Shown one piece after another: positions 52,885-61,773 of a stretch of 64,000 bases of DNA. This stretch comes from Dysgonomonas sp. UBA5412. GTDB lineage: Bacteria > Bacteroidota > Bacteroidia > Bacteroidales > Dysgonomonadaceae. Within the stretch, counting starts at the first letter, position 1; every line of letters begins with the position of its first letter. The position numbers and the translations under genes were made by a program. The stretch lies in assembly GCA_002409595.1 (NCBI GenBank), contig DHNQ01000021.1, forward strand, positions 26,188 through 90,187, in the 5' to 3' direction. The notes below the pieces were generated by a model that was given only the letters and a program-made list of their open reading frames with translations, did not search any database and was not told the DNA's origin.

Positions 52885-55800
52885 ATGTTAAAGAAAAGAT
52901 TCTATTTATTACTTATCATGTCTATGTTGATAGCTACTGTCAACGCTCAGGTTACGACCTCCTCTATGAGTGGTAAGATAACAGATAGTAACAATGAAGT
53001 TATTATCGGAGCCACTATTCAGGCTATTCATGAACCTTCGGGCACATTTTATGGTGGAGTCACCAACACCGATGGACGCTATTCTATTCAAGGTCTCCGG
53101 GCGGGCGGACCATATAGTGTGAAGATAAGCTATATTGGATACGAAACATTGGTTTTTTCGAAAGTAACATTAGTATTAGGTCAAACAACGGATATTTCAG
53201 CAGTCTTAAAAGAATCTACGTCACAATTAGAAGAAGTTGTAATAGTAGGTAGAGCTCCATTTGATGCAAATAAGACCGGTGCAGCCGCGAGCATCAATTC
53301 GGAACAAATCTCTCGTATGCCATCCATCACTCATGGCATTGCAGATATTGTTCGACTAAACCCTCAGGTTAGCGTTAGCAATAGTGGAGCAATGTCTTTT
53401 GCCGGTGCTAACAATCGTTATAATAGCTTTCAAATAGATGGAGCTATGAATAATGACGTTTTTGGATTAACTTCTAATGGATCTAATGGAGGACAAGCCG
53501 GTTCTCAGCCTGTATCAATGGAAACAATAGAACAAATACAAGTTAATATTGCTCCATTCGATGTTCGTCAATCAGGATTTACAGGAGGAGGAATTAATGC
53601 GATAACAAAGTCGGGAACTAATGTTTTTCATGGTTCGGTCTATGGCTTTGGAAATAATCAAAATCTGATAGGACGGAAGTATACGCTAATGAATGGTAAA
53701 ACCAGTGAGAAATATGAAGATCAGAAAGAGTATCAAGCCGGTATAACCATTGGCGGGCCTATTATAAAGAATAAATTGTTCTTTTTTGCTAATTATGAGA
53801 AGGCAAATAAAGAATATCCAAATGGATATGGACTTGGGTCTCCTGCTTCGAAAATAGATAAAACATTAGCTATGGAAGCTCTGAATAAAATCAAAGAAAT
53901 GGCCGAAGCTCAGGGTGTAGCATATAATGGTCAATTTGATAATTCGGATGTATATACAAAATCGGATAAAGGCGGAATTAAATTAGACTGGAATATTAAT
54001 AGTAAACACAACGCCTCGTTTAGATGGAGTCTTGTTTCTGCAAAGCAATTAAATAGTACCAGTGGTGCATCGTATCTGAATTCATCAGATTATAGTTATG
54101 ACTTTATATCCAAAACAAATACATTTGTTGGAGAATTGCAAAGTAGACTCTCTAATAATCTAAGTAACGAATTTCGAGCATCTTATGTCCGTGTAAGAGA
54201 TGAACGTGACCCCGGTGCTCCATTTCCAATGATTAGCATATCCAATGTGAAAGATGGAACTGTGAATATAGGAAATGAACGGTCTTCAATGGCCAACAAG
54301 CTGGATCAGGATATTTGGTCTTTTACCGATAATCTATCTTTATATAACGGTGATCACTCTTTCACATTTGGGACACATAACGAATTCTATAATTTCTCCA
54401 ACCTGTTTATACAAGATAATTATGGTACTTACTATTATAATAATATGGATGACTTCAATGCAGGAAAAATAAATCGTTATCGTTTCTCTCAGGCTAATGT
54501 TGCTGTTACAGGAGATCCGCGTTGGGAAGCTGCTTTTGGAGCAGGACAAATAGGTCTTTATGCTCAAGATAAATGGAATGCAACTGATGATCTTGATATT
54601 ACTCTGGGGCTTCGTATGGATATACCTCTGTTTTTTGATGAACCTGCCGAAAATGCAGGATTTAATGAATATGCTGCATCAAAAGGATGGAATTATAAGA
54701 CTAATCAAAAATTAAGTAGTACACCATTATTTTCTCCACGCCTAGGATTTCGCTGGAATATGGATGAATCTAAGAAATCTGTGTTGCGAGGAGGAGTTGG
54801 TATATTTACAGGACGTATTCCTTTTGTTTGGTTAAGTAACAACTTCTCAAATACAGGGGTACAATTATCGACATATGATATTTCGGTTTCTCCATCTAAT
54901 CCTACTGCGACAGATAATTTATCATTGATCTTAGATCCAAATAAACAAATCGAAAATGCAAACAAGTTGGCTGCATCAGGATCTCAAACCATAAATGTGT
55001 TTGATAAAGATTTTAAGTTTGCTCAAAATCTACGTATAAACTTAGGAGTTGATTTCTCTCTCGGAGGAATTGACTGGACAGCAGAAGCAATTTACTCAAA
55101 GACATTAAACGATATTCTCTACGAAAATCTAGCATATAATACAAATGGTGCAACATTAGGGCAAACAGTTTCCGGTCTTGAATTTGATCAACGTCCCATG
55201 TTCGAAAAAGTAACAACAGGTACAGACTATGCATACATATATGCTTTATCTAATTCCAGTAAAGGATATACCTATAATCTGTCTTTCAAGGGAGAAAAGA
55301 AATTCGATTTTGGTCTGGATGTAATGGCATCATATACCTTTACTAAATCTAAATCTTTGAATAGTGGAACTTCGTCTGTTGCTCAGTCCAACTGGAATTA
55401 CAATTATACTAGAGCTAATTCGAATGATCCAGAATTGGGTTTCTCTGCATTCAATGTGCCTCATCGTATAAATGTTTCTGCTTTTTATCACAAAGATTAT
55501 GCAGGTGCTTGGAGAACCACCCTGGGGCTTATATATACCGGATCATCAGGCGCGCCTTATTCAATAACTTATTCCGGAGACTTGAATGGAGATAGCTCTA
55601 ATGGCAATGACTTGATATTTATTCCTACAGATGCCCAGATCGATCAAATGCCTTTTTTAGCAACTAAAGCTTATACTGCGGATCAACAAAAAGCCAATAT
55701 GAAGGCATGGATAGCCAATGACTCTTATTTGAGTAAGAATAGGGGTAAATATTATGATCGCTATGCAGATAATGAAGACTTTGAACATCATTTTGATTTT

Positions 55801-56070
55801 CATTTTGCACAAAAGTATAGCTTTAATGTAGGGAATTCCATTCATTCGCTTGAATTCTCTTTCGATATAATCAATATTGGAAATATGTTTAATAAGAAAT
55901 GGGGACGCTATTCTTCAGCTGGAGGCTCGGCTACCTATTATACTCCTATAACATATAACAGTAAGAGTTCGCAGTTCCAGTTTCTTCATGACGCTGATTA
56001 CAATATGCGTTCATATAGTGATTATTACTCCCGTTGGAGAGGGCAGATTGGTTTGAAATATACTTTCTAA
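52885..56070 (+). CDS. Oar-like TonB-dependent receptor with carboxypeptidase-regulatory domain
   Basis: The 1061-residue protein has a signal peptide (LLLIMSMLIATVNAQ), a carboxypeptidase-regulatory-like domain (GKITDSNNEVIIGATIQAIH, about residues 30-110), a plug with SFQIDGAMNNDVFGL and SGFTGGGINAITKSGTNVFH, and a large barrel ending LKYTF. It belongs to the Oar type and not the SusC type: no SusD gene is present, and the ferric-receptor plug signature differs. It lies 174 bases after the nucleoside permease; no clear promoter was found in that gap. The substrate is unknown. Location suggests, but does not prove, nucleotide-related uptake. Confidence 0.88.
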   Translation: MLKKRFYLLLIMSMLIATVNAQVTTSSMSGKITDSNNEVIIGATIQAIHEPSGTFYGGVTNTDGRYSIQGLRAGGPYSVKISYIGYETLVFSKVTLVLGQTTDISAVLKESTSQLEEVVIVGRAPFDANKTGAAASINSEQISRMPSITHGIADIVRLNPQVSVSNSGAMSFAGANNRYNSFQIDGAMNNDVFGLTSNGSNGGQAGSQPVSMETIEQIQVNIAPFDVRQSGFTGGGINAITKSGTNVFHGSVYGFGNNQNLIGRKYTLMNGKTSEKYEDQKEYQAGITIGGPIIKNKLFFFANYEKANKEYPNGYGLGSPASKIDKTLAMEALNKIKEMAEAQGVAYNGQFDNSDVYTKSDKGGIKLDWNINSKHNASFRWSLVSAKQLNSTSGASYLNSSDYSYDFISKTNTFVGELQSRLSNNLSNEFRASYVRVRDERDPGAPFPMISISNVKDGTVNIGNERSSMANKLDQDIWSFTDNLSLYNGDHSFTFGTHNEFYNFSNLFIQDNYGTYYYNNMDDFNAGKINRYRFSQANVAVTGDPRWEAAFGAGQIGLYAQDKWNATDDLDITLGLRMDIPLFFDEPAENAGFNEYAASKGWNYKTNQKLSSTPLFSPRLGFRWNMDESKKSVLRGGVGIFTGRIPFVWLSNNFSNTGVQLSTYDISVSPSNPTATDNLSLILDPNKQIENANKLAASGSQTINVFDKDFKFAQNLRINLGVDFSLGGIDWTAEAIYSKTLNDILYENLAYNTNGATLGQTVSGLEFDQRPMFEKVTTGTDYAYIYALSNSSKGYTYNLSFKGEKKFDFGLDVMASYTFTKSKSLNSGTSSVAQSNWNYNYTRANSNDPELGFSAFNVPHRINVSAFYHKDYAGAWRTTLGLIYTGSSGAPYSITYSGDLNGDSSNGNDLIFIPTDAQIDQMPFLATKAYTADQQKANMKAWIANDSYLSKNRGKYYDRYADNEDFEHHFDFHFAQKYSFNVGNSIHSLEFSFDIINIGNMFNKKWGRYSSAGGSATYYTPITYNSKSSQFQFLHDADYNMRSYSDYYSRWRGQIGLKYTF

Positions 56071-56098
56071 TCTATTCTATTCAAGTTTTATGATATTT

Positions 56099-56149
56099 GC
56101 CTTTCTCAGATAAGTCCAAAATTCAGGATTATCTGAGAAAGGCTTTTTT
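56099..56149 (+). terminator. Terminator of the Oar-like receptor gene
   Basis: GCCTTTCTCAGATAA pairs with TTATCTGAGAAAGGC (15 bp) around a 15-base loop and is followed by six T residues. Confidence 0.92.
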
Positions 56150-56234
56150 ATGGCTTATCTTTTATCGTTGAAGGATCTGATCAGGTCTTGATTATATGGT
56201 AGAAAGATGATAATTGAAATTAAATTATCTTATA

Positions 56235-56270
56235 AAAAAAAGCTTACAATATACATTGTAAGCTTTTTTT
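56235..56270. terminator. Bidirectional terminator downstream of tRNA-Met
   Basis: A 16-bp perfect inverted repeat (GCTTACAAT / ATTGTAAGC extended by A and T runs) with a 4-base loop starts 3 bases beyond the tRNA 3' end on the minus strand. It would stop tRNA transcription and any plus-strand read-through. Confidence 0.88.
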
Positions 56271-56272
56271 AG

Positions 56273-56346
56273 TGGTCCCACCTGGGCTTGAACCAGGGAC
56301 CCCCTGATTATGAGTCAGATGCTCTAACCAACTGAGCTATAGGACC
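56273..56346 (-). tRNA. tRNA-Met (CAT), elongator type
   Basis: On the minus strand the cloverleaf begins GGTCCTATAGCTCAGTTGG. The acceptor stem GGTCCTA pairs with TGGGACC, with one G-U. The anticodon loop is CTCATAA, giving anticodon CAT. The T arm has GGTTCAAGCC. CCA is not encoded. The G1-C72 pair and the anticodon stem without three G-C pairs exclude an initiator. A lysidine-modified tRNA-Ile(CAT) is the alternative. Confidence 0.9.
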
Positions 56347-56458
56347 TGATTTTCGGCGGTTATCCCGAAATCGGTTGCAATATTACTGCTTTTTACTGAA
56401 ACTCGCAAACATTTAGGTGAAAAAACATGTGAAATTTATCAACATGCGTTTCTACACC

Positions 56459-57181
56459 TTACGCTAGCTGTTTTTTGTTGTTAATAATGGATAGGGCAAT
56501 ATACAATAATATGCCTCCGGTGATGCCTAAGATACCAATATATGCTACTAGACCAATAGTAAAGATCAGCAAAAAATAACGGTATTCATTTCCTTTCAAC
56601 TTGATACTTTTCACCTTTAAAGAGAACATTGGTATCTCTGATACCATAAGTAAAGAGAATAATAATATTCCCACCAATACGGTATATACAAGCAATGTTG
56701 TTATCATAGGAGCATCGTGTACTATGCCATAACAAAAACTAACCCAAAAAAGGGCATTTGCCGGCGTATTTAATCCGATGAAAGAATCTGACTGTCTTTC
56801 ATCAATGTTGAATTTTGCTAATCGAAGAGCTGAAAATACGGCTAGTAGAAATGCAAAATAAGGAAGATATTCTATGATGATAGAGTTTGAAGAAATTCGG
56901 TATGTATTCTCTGTCAAAAAATGAAAGACTGTCATGCTTGGAGCAAGACCAAAGCTGATAAGATCAGCAAGAGAGTCTAGCTCTTTACCCAAAGGAGAAT
57001 ATGCTTTTAACAAACGGGCGGAGAATCCATCTGAAAAGTCGAATAAAGCTGCGATAAGAACCCACACCACAACCCAAAGATATTCACCATGAAAAGCCAT
57101 AACTGTTGCAATACAGCCAGAGGAGAGATTGAGTGATGTAAATATGTTAGGTATATGTCTTTTCATTCTTATTTTATCCAA
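56459..57181 (-). CDS. pssA: CDP-diacylglycerol-serine O-phosphatidyltransferase
   Basis: The enzyme makes phosphatidylserine in the inner membrane. The 240-residue protein has about seven membrane segments and the CDP-alcohol phosphotransferase motif: FDFSDGFSARLLKAYSP followed by LGKELDSLADLISFG, with the conserved Asp residues in place. It overlaps the end of psd by 8 bases and would supply that enzyme with substrate, so the pair forms the phosphatidylethanolamine pathway. Both are read from the promoter at 57872-57903. Confidence 0.95.
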   Translation of the reverse strand: MDKIRMKRHIPNIFTSLNLSSGCIATVMAFHGEYLWVVVWVLIAALFDFSDGFSARLLKAYSPLGKELDSLADLISFGLAPSMTVFHFLTENTYRISSNSIIIEYLPYFAFLLAVFSALRLAKFNIDERQSDSFIGLNTPANALFWVSFCYGIVHDAPMITTLLVYTVLVGILLFSLLMVSEIPMFSLKVKSIKLKGNEYRYFLLIFTIGLVAYIGILGITGGILLYIALSIINNKKQLA

Positions 57182-57836
57182 ATTTAGCTATAATAGTTTC
57201 GTTACCCGTAACCTTTTGATCCATTTCTACTAATATTTTACTTCCTAATGGAAGATAAACATCCACACGAGATCCGAGTTTAATGAAACCGAGATGTTCA
57301 TCAATATGAGCCATTTCTCCCTCCTGAGCGTATGTAACAATTCTTCGGGCCATAGCACCAGCTACCTGACGCAACAGAATTTGATGTTTACTGTCTTCTG
57401 TTTCCATTACAACAGTAGATCTTTCATTCTCCGTACTCGATTTTGGAAGATATGCGGCCATAAAGCGACCGTCATGATGTTTTGACATCAATATTCTTCC
57501 ATTTATAGGATACCAATTAGCATGGACATTAAAAGGAGACATAAAGATAGAAACGATAATGCGTTTATCCTTAAAGTACTCTCCTTCATAGACCTCTTCT
57601 ATTGCTACTATTTTTCCATCAGCAGATGCAACCACTGTACCATCTGTTTCACCTTTAAATTGGCGATAAGGGCTTCTGTAGAAATTTAATACTATAAGAA
57701 ATAATATTAAAGATGCTCCACCTATAATGTATGAAAGAATCAAATGATGAAAAAAATACCATAATGCTCCGTTAAGTAGAACAAGTATGATGAAGTATGT
57801 TGTTAAAACGCCGCGTCCTTCGTGATGAACTTTCAT
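57174..57836 (-). CDS. psd: Phosphatidylserine decarboxylase proenzyme
   Basis: Psd converts phosphatidylserine to phosphatidylethanolamine. The 220-residue protein is the short form. It has two N-terminal hydrophobic segments (TYFIILVLLNGALWYFF and LSYIIGGASLILFLIVL), the central SPFNVHANWYP motif, and the self-cleavage site KLGSRVDVYLP, in which the Ser becomes the pyruvoyl group. It is first in a two-gene unit with pssA and has a well-formed promoter. Confidence 0.95.
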   Translation of the reverse strand: MKVHHEGRGVLTTYFIILVLLNGALWYFFHHLILSYIIGGASLILFLIVLNFYRSPYRQFKGETDGTVVASADGKIVAIEEVYEGEYFKDKRIIVSIFMSPFNVHANWYPINGRILMSKHHDGRFMAAYLPKSSTENERSTVVMETEDSKHQILLRQVAGAMARRIVTYAQEGEMAHIDEHLGFIKLGSRVDVYLPLGSKILVEMDQKVTGNETIIAKFG

Positions 57837-57871
57837 TATCGTATTTTGTAAAACATATTAAATGTAGGTAG

Positions 57872-57903
57872 CAAAAGTATCTTTATTTGATGATATATAC
57901 AAA
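57872..57903 (-). promoter_or_regulatory. Promoter of psd-pssA
   Basis: The minus strand reads TTTG at 57903-57900, then 20 bases, then TACTTTTG at 57879-57872. Both elements match the Bacteroidota consensus exactly, and so does the spacing. It is the best complete promoter in the window. Confidence 0.85.
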
Positions 57904-57930
57904 TTTGGATTCTGAATTTTACCGTAAACA

Positions 57931-57958
57931 AAAAGAGAGATTATCAAATCTCTCTTTT
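57931..57958 (-). terminator. Terminator of prs
   Basis: AAAAGAGAGATT pairs with AATCTCTCTTTT (12 bp) around a 4-base loop, 36 bases after the prs stop and just before the psd promoter. T-runs on both sides allow either direction. Confidence 0.8.
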
Positions 57959-57993
57959 CTTATTTGATAATATATAATCAAATCTTGTTTGTA

Positions 57994-58932
57994 TTATAGG
58001 ATGTAAAGAGAACTAATAGACTCATTACAAAGCACTCTTCGTATAGCATTAGCAAACACATCTGCGATTGATAATACTACTACTTTTTCACATTTTTTTG
58101 AGTAAGGTATACTGTCTGTAAACACCATTTCGGTAAGACCCGATTGGTCGATACGTTCCGATGCCGGATCTGACATTACTGCATGGCTAGCCACAGCCCG
58201 TACCGAGCGCGCTCCACTGGCAATCATCAAATCTGCAGCTTTAGTTATTGTTCCGGCAGTGTCTACAATATCATCTACGAGTAAAACATCCATGCCTGCA
58301 ACATCTCCAATGATTTGCATTTCAGAGATTTCATTCGCTTTCTTTCTTAGTTTATAGCAAATTACCATTGGTACTCCAAAATATTTTGCATACGAGCTGG
58401 CGCGTTTAGTCCCGCCAACATCCGGTGTAGCTATAACGATATTGTCTTTATCCAGAGACTTTATATATTCTACAAATATAGTAGAAGCATACAAGTGATC
58501 GACAGGGACATTAAAGAATCCTTGTATCTGATCCGCATGCAAGTCCATTGTGATAAGTCTATTGATGCCGGCAGCAGCAAGCATGTCTGCAATAAGCTTA
58601 GCCCCGATCGAAACTCTCGGCTTGTCTTTTCTGTCTTGTCTAGCCCAACCAAAATAAGGTATTACTGCTACAATAGAATGAGCAGAAGCCCTTTTAGCAG
58701 CATCTATCATTAATAATAACTCCATCAGATTGTCGGAAGAAGGAAATGTCGATTGTACCAAAAATACCTGACATCCTCTGATCGACTCTTCGTAAGATAC
58801 CGAAAATTCGCCATCAGCAAATCGTTCGATATTCATTTTCCCGAGAGGGCAGCCTAGGCTTGTACATATTTTTTCAGCTAAATAACGGGAATTAGACCCC
58901 GAGAAAATCTTAAAAGGTACATTCGTATCCAT
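57994..58932 (-). CDS. prs: Ribose-phosphate pyrophosphokinase
   Basis: Prs makes phosphoribosyl pyrophosphate from ribose-5-phosphate and ATP for nucleotide, histidine and tryptophan synthesis. Signatures are RFADGEFSV, PYFGWARQDRKDKPR, the metal-binding DLHADQIQGFF and the PRPP loop VLLVDDIVDTAGT. The frame is open from 59001, but the residues before MDTNVPFKIFSG are hydrophobic and not part of the family. ATG 58932 gives 312 residues, the normal length. Flanking genes are unrelated, and it has its own terminator. Confidence 0.96.
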   Translation of the reverse strand: MDTNVPFKIFSGSNSRYLAEKICTSLGCPLGKMNIERFADGEFSVSYEESIRGCQVFLVQSTFPSSDNLMELLLMIDAAKRASAHSIVAVIPYFGWARQDRKDKPRVSIGAKLIADMLAAAGINRLITMDLHADQIQGFFNVPVDHLYASTIFVEYIKSLDKDNIVIATPDVGGTKRASSYAKYFGVPMVICYKLRKKANEISEMQIIGDVAGMDVLLVDDIVDTAGTITKAADLMIASGARSVRAVASHAVMSDPASERIDQSGLTEMVFTDSIPYSKKCEKVVVLSIADVFANAIRRVLCNESISSLYIL

Positions 58933-59017
58933 TTCTTCGTTAATCTTTAAAGTGATTATAGTTATATATTTAGTTACAAGCCGTAAAATTAGCAAAAACA
59001 AATTACTATAGAGGTGC

Positions 59018-60709
59018 TTATTCCATAGAAAATTTGATGATTTTTGCAGAGTTTGCCTCTATTATAGTTTGTATAGACTTATTCCAATTAGGAGCTAAAG
59101 GGAAGATTCGGTTTCCAAGCAGCTCTTTCGCATTCTTTATCTTCGAAAGATCAATATTTATATAATCTAATGCTTCCTGCGGAATATTCACTACAACTTT
59201 AGCTTCCTGATCTGAGAAATTACTAACTACAATTATAAACTCTTTTTTAGCAGAACGAATGAACGCATATTGTTTTGTAGAATCAAACTCGGGATTTTCA
59301 TAATTGGCATACATCAGGTCAAAAAACTTTCCGGCGTTGATACTTTCCTCTGTCTTAGCTATCTGGATCAACTTAATATAGAATTTGCGCAATTTGATCT
59401 GTTGCTCATTTAGTCCCGAGCCATTAAAAGCCCCTCCATTTCTCCAAGTGCGTATAGAATCGACAGACCAATAGTCAAAAATAGAAGTTCGTCCGTCAAT
59501 TCCACTAAAACCTTCCTTGTCCATTCCTCGTTCTCCTAACTCTTGACCAAAATAGATCATTACAGGGTTCGTCTGCATAGTTGCCGTAGTTACCATTGCA
59601 GGGACTGCTTTGAATGGATCTCTGGCAAAAAAATTAGAAGCGATTCTTTGTTCGTCGTGATTTTCTAAAAAATTCAACATCTTAGGTTGTAAATCTCCGA
59701 TTCGTTGCCAGCAAAAGGTGATTTCAGATGTTGGTTTTCTTCCACAAACTACATCTCTAAGGGTATCATAAAGATCTACTTTGTCGTATAGATAGTCAAA
59801 TAGCCCCCAATGTACATAATTGTGGTATAAATCCGGATTATATACTTCGGCTATGAATAATAATGATCTATTTTTGTATTTTACTTTTGGTATAACCCAA
59901 TTCCAAAACTCAACGGGGACCATTTCTGCCATGTCGCAGCGGAATCCATCAACACCTTTCCCAGCCCAGAAGAGTAAAATATCTTTCATCTTGAGCCAAG
60001 TATCGGGGATAGGAGTAAAACAATTGGTATTTCCATTTCCGTAGTCGACCCCATAATTCAGTTTAACTGTTTCGTACCAGTCATTGATGCCGGGTTTGTT
60101 AGAAAAGCAATCATTACCTGTTGCCTTTGCCGGAAATTCTATATATGGTTCACTCCCTTCTTCGGTAGAGAATTGAAGTTCTAATTTTTGGTTCGGTATA
60201 TAATAAAAGTTATTATCGGGATCGAAAAAAACAGAATTGTTATCTCCTTCTCCAAAGTCTTTTGTTTTTGTAGGTTTAGAGTCAGAATGATACTGTCTGG
60301 CAACATGATTAGGAACGAAATCAATAATCACTTTCATGCCATTCTTGTGAGTCCTGTCTACCATTTCCTCAAACTCTTTCATCCGACCTTCCACATTATC
60401 TGCCAAATCGGGAGAGACGTCGTAATAATCTCGAATAGCATAAGGCGAACCTGCTTTTCCTTTTATTACATTCGGATTATCCTTTTGTATATTGTATGTC
60501 GAATAGTCTGTCTTTGAAGCATGTTCTAATACTCCTGTGTACCAAATATGGGTAAATCCCATTTTTTTTATTTCTTTCAATGCCTTGTCGTCAAAGGCTG
60601 AGAATTTCCCAACTCCGTTTTCTTCTAAAGAACCATTTTCTTTGTTGACATTTTTGTTATTTCCGAATAATCGGGGCAGAACTTGATAAATAAATATTTT
60701 CTCTTTCAT
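59018..60709 (-). CDS. Cytoplasmic GH13 alpha-amylase-family enzyme
   Basis: The 563-residue protein lacks a signal peptide (MKEKIFIYQVLPRLFG) and so should act inside the cell. The four GH13 conserved regions are visible: DFVPNH (I), GFRCDMAEM with the nucleophile Asp (II), FIAEVYN with the acid/base Glu (III) and FLENHDEQR (IV). It probably acts on glycogen or malto-oligosaccharides; the exact subfamily and product are not clear. It lies 47 bases after the patatin-like gene with no obvious functional link, and is not part of the dextran locus 13 kb away. Confidence 0.9.
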   Translation of the reverse strand: MKEKIFIYQVLPRLFGNNKNVNKENGSLEENGVGKFSAFDDKALKEIKKMGFTHIWYTGVLEHASKTDYSTYNIQKDNPNVIKGKAGSPYAIRDYYDVSPDLADNVEGRMKEFEEMVDRTHKNGMKVIIDFVPNHVARQYHSDSKPTKTKDFGEGDNNSVFFDPDNNFYYIPNQKLELQFSTEEGSEPYIEFPAKATGNDCFSNKPGINDWYETVKLNYGVDYGNGNTNCFTPIPDTWLKMKDILLFWAGKGVDGFRCDMAEMVPVEFWNWVIPKVKYKNRSLLFIAEVYNPDLYHNYVHWGLFDYLYDKVDLYDTLRDVVCGRKPTSEITFCWQRIGDLQPKMLNFLENHDEQRIASNFFARDPFKAVPAMVTTATMQTNPVMIYFGQELGERGMDKEGFSGIDGRTSIFDYWSVDSIRTWRNGGAFNGSGLNEQQIKLRKFYIKLIQIAKTEESINAGKFFDLMYANYENPEFDSTKQYAFIRSAKKEFIIVVSNFSDQEAKVVVNIPQEALDYINIDLSKIKNAKELLGNRIFPLAPNWNKSIQTIIEANSAKIIKFSME

Positions 60710-60756
60710 TATATTATAATTAACAGAGTTAATACTAAAATACAGACAGATGTCAA

Positions 60757-61560
60757 TTAAAAAGCAATGTGAGGAAAGTCTTTTTTCAAAGATTCTTTTT
60801 TGTCTTCAAAAAAATCTAACGTGAGGTTATATCCCGCCTGATATATATCCTGCACATGCTCCAAATCGAACATCGAGTATTGAGATAAAGATGAGGATTC
60901 GATAAGATAATCACATAAATTACGATCCAAGAGTGTATTGGAGCCGGACATATAATGAAACGACCTTTCGGCTATATACTTTATAGAACTTCTGAATTCA
61001 GACTTAGTGATAGGGCTTACATTTACTCCTATTATCTTTTCGCAGTCGCGGCGTATAGTTGATACCGGAAAGTTTTTGAATAGTCCTCCATCAACGTAGT
61101 AATGCTTGTTGATTTCTACGGGGCGAAAGATGATAGGTACAGAGCAAGATGCTATTACTGCCGAAATTAAAGGCCCGCTTTTGAAAGTATGACTTTCGCC
61201 ATGCTCTATGTCAGTAGCTACAACATTTAATGGAACTTTCAGGTTCTCGAAAGTACGTGCTCTAAGATGTTTTTTTAAGAACGACTGAAATCCGTCACTT
61301 TTGAAAAATCCACCATGTGGTATTGTAAATTCGGCAAACTCTCTGAAAACTTTCTTTTTAAAAAACGAAATAATTTCTTCCGGTGTGTACCCGTCAGCAT
61401 ATAAAACTCCGGCAAATGCTCCGGCGCTCGTCCCTGAAATGACATCAGGATATAATCCTTTTTCGTTTAAGGCTTGCAAAACGCCTAGGTGCGCAAAACC
61501 TTTTGCTCCTCCTCCACTTAAAGAGATTCCTAGATTGTATATACTCTTGTTTGTACTCAT
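60757..61560 (-). CDS. Patatin-like phospholipase
   Basis: The 267-residue protein has the patatin oxyanion motif SLSGGGAKGFAHLG, the nucleophile Ser in ISGTSAGAFAG, and the catalytic Asp in VDGGLFKNFPV. These are the Ser-Asp dyad residues of bacterial lipid acyl hydrolases of the RssA/YlbK type. There is no signal peptide, so it is probably cytoplasmic or membrane-associated. A longer frame begins at 61578, but the -7 box at 61598-61591 puts the transcript start near 61585, and MSTNKSIYNLG at 61560 gives a more usual N-terminus. Confidence 0.9.
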   Translation of the reverse strand: MSTNKSIYNLGISLSGGGAKGFAHLGVLQALNEKGLYPDVISGTSAGAFAGVLYADGYTPEEIISFFKKKVFREFAEFTIPHGGFFKSDGFQSFLKKHLRARTFENLKVPLNVVATDIEHGESHTFKSGPLISAVIASCSVPIIFRPVEINKHYYVDGGLFKNFPVSTIRRDCEKIIGVNVSPITKSEFRSSIKYIAERSFHYMSGSNTLLDRNLCDYLIESSSLSQYSMFDLEHVQDIYQAGYNLTLDFFEDKKESLKKDFPHIAF

Positions 61561-61590
61561 CAAAAATGTAGGACTCAATAGCCTTTAATA

Positions 61591-61598
61591 CAAAGGTA
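61591..61598 (-). promoter_or_regulatory. -7 promoter element of the patatin-like gene
   Basis: The minus strand reads TACCTTTG, an exact TAnnTTTG match, identical to the box of the hybrid two-component regulator. No clear -33 element is seen. Confidence 0.6.
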
Positions 61599-61675
61599 AT
61601 AAAGTTTTCTGTCGATTCATTGCATCCCCAAATCTTTTATCGCTTAGGTTGTTATTTAATAAATGATAGTATATG

Positions 61676-61712
61676 AAAAAGAGAAGTTGTAATGTTTTCA
61701 ACCTCTCTTTTT
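61676..61712 (-). terminator. Terminator of the ribonuclease G gene
   Basis: AAAAAGAGAAGTTG and CAACCTCTCTTTTT pair with one A-C mismatch around a 9-base loop, about 60 bases after the gene end. T-runs on both sides support a terminator. Confidence 0.75.
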
Positions 61713-61773
61713 ATTAGATTTTAAATAATGAACAAAAGCTTTCCATCTGGAATTATGTCTTTTGGAGCATTAT

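Noticed and set aside
56273..56346. tRNA considered as initiator tRNA-fMet
   Set aside because: The first acceptor pair is G-C and the anticodon stem lacks the three consecutive G-C pairs of initiators.
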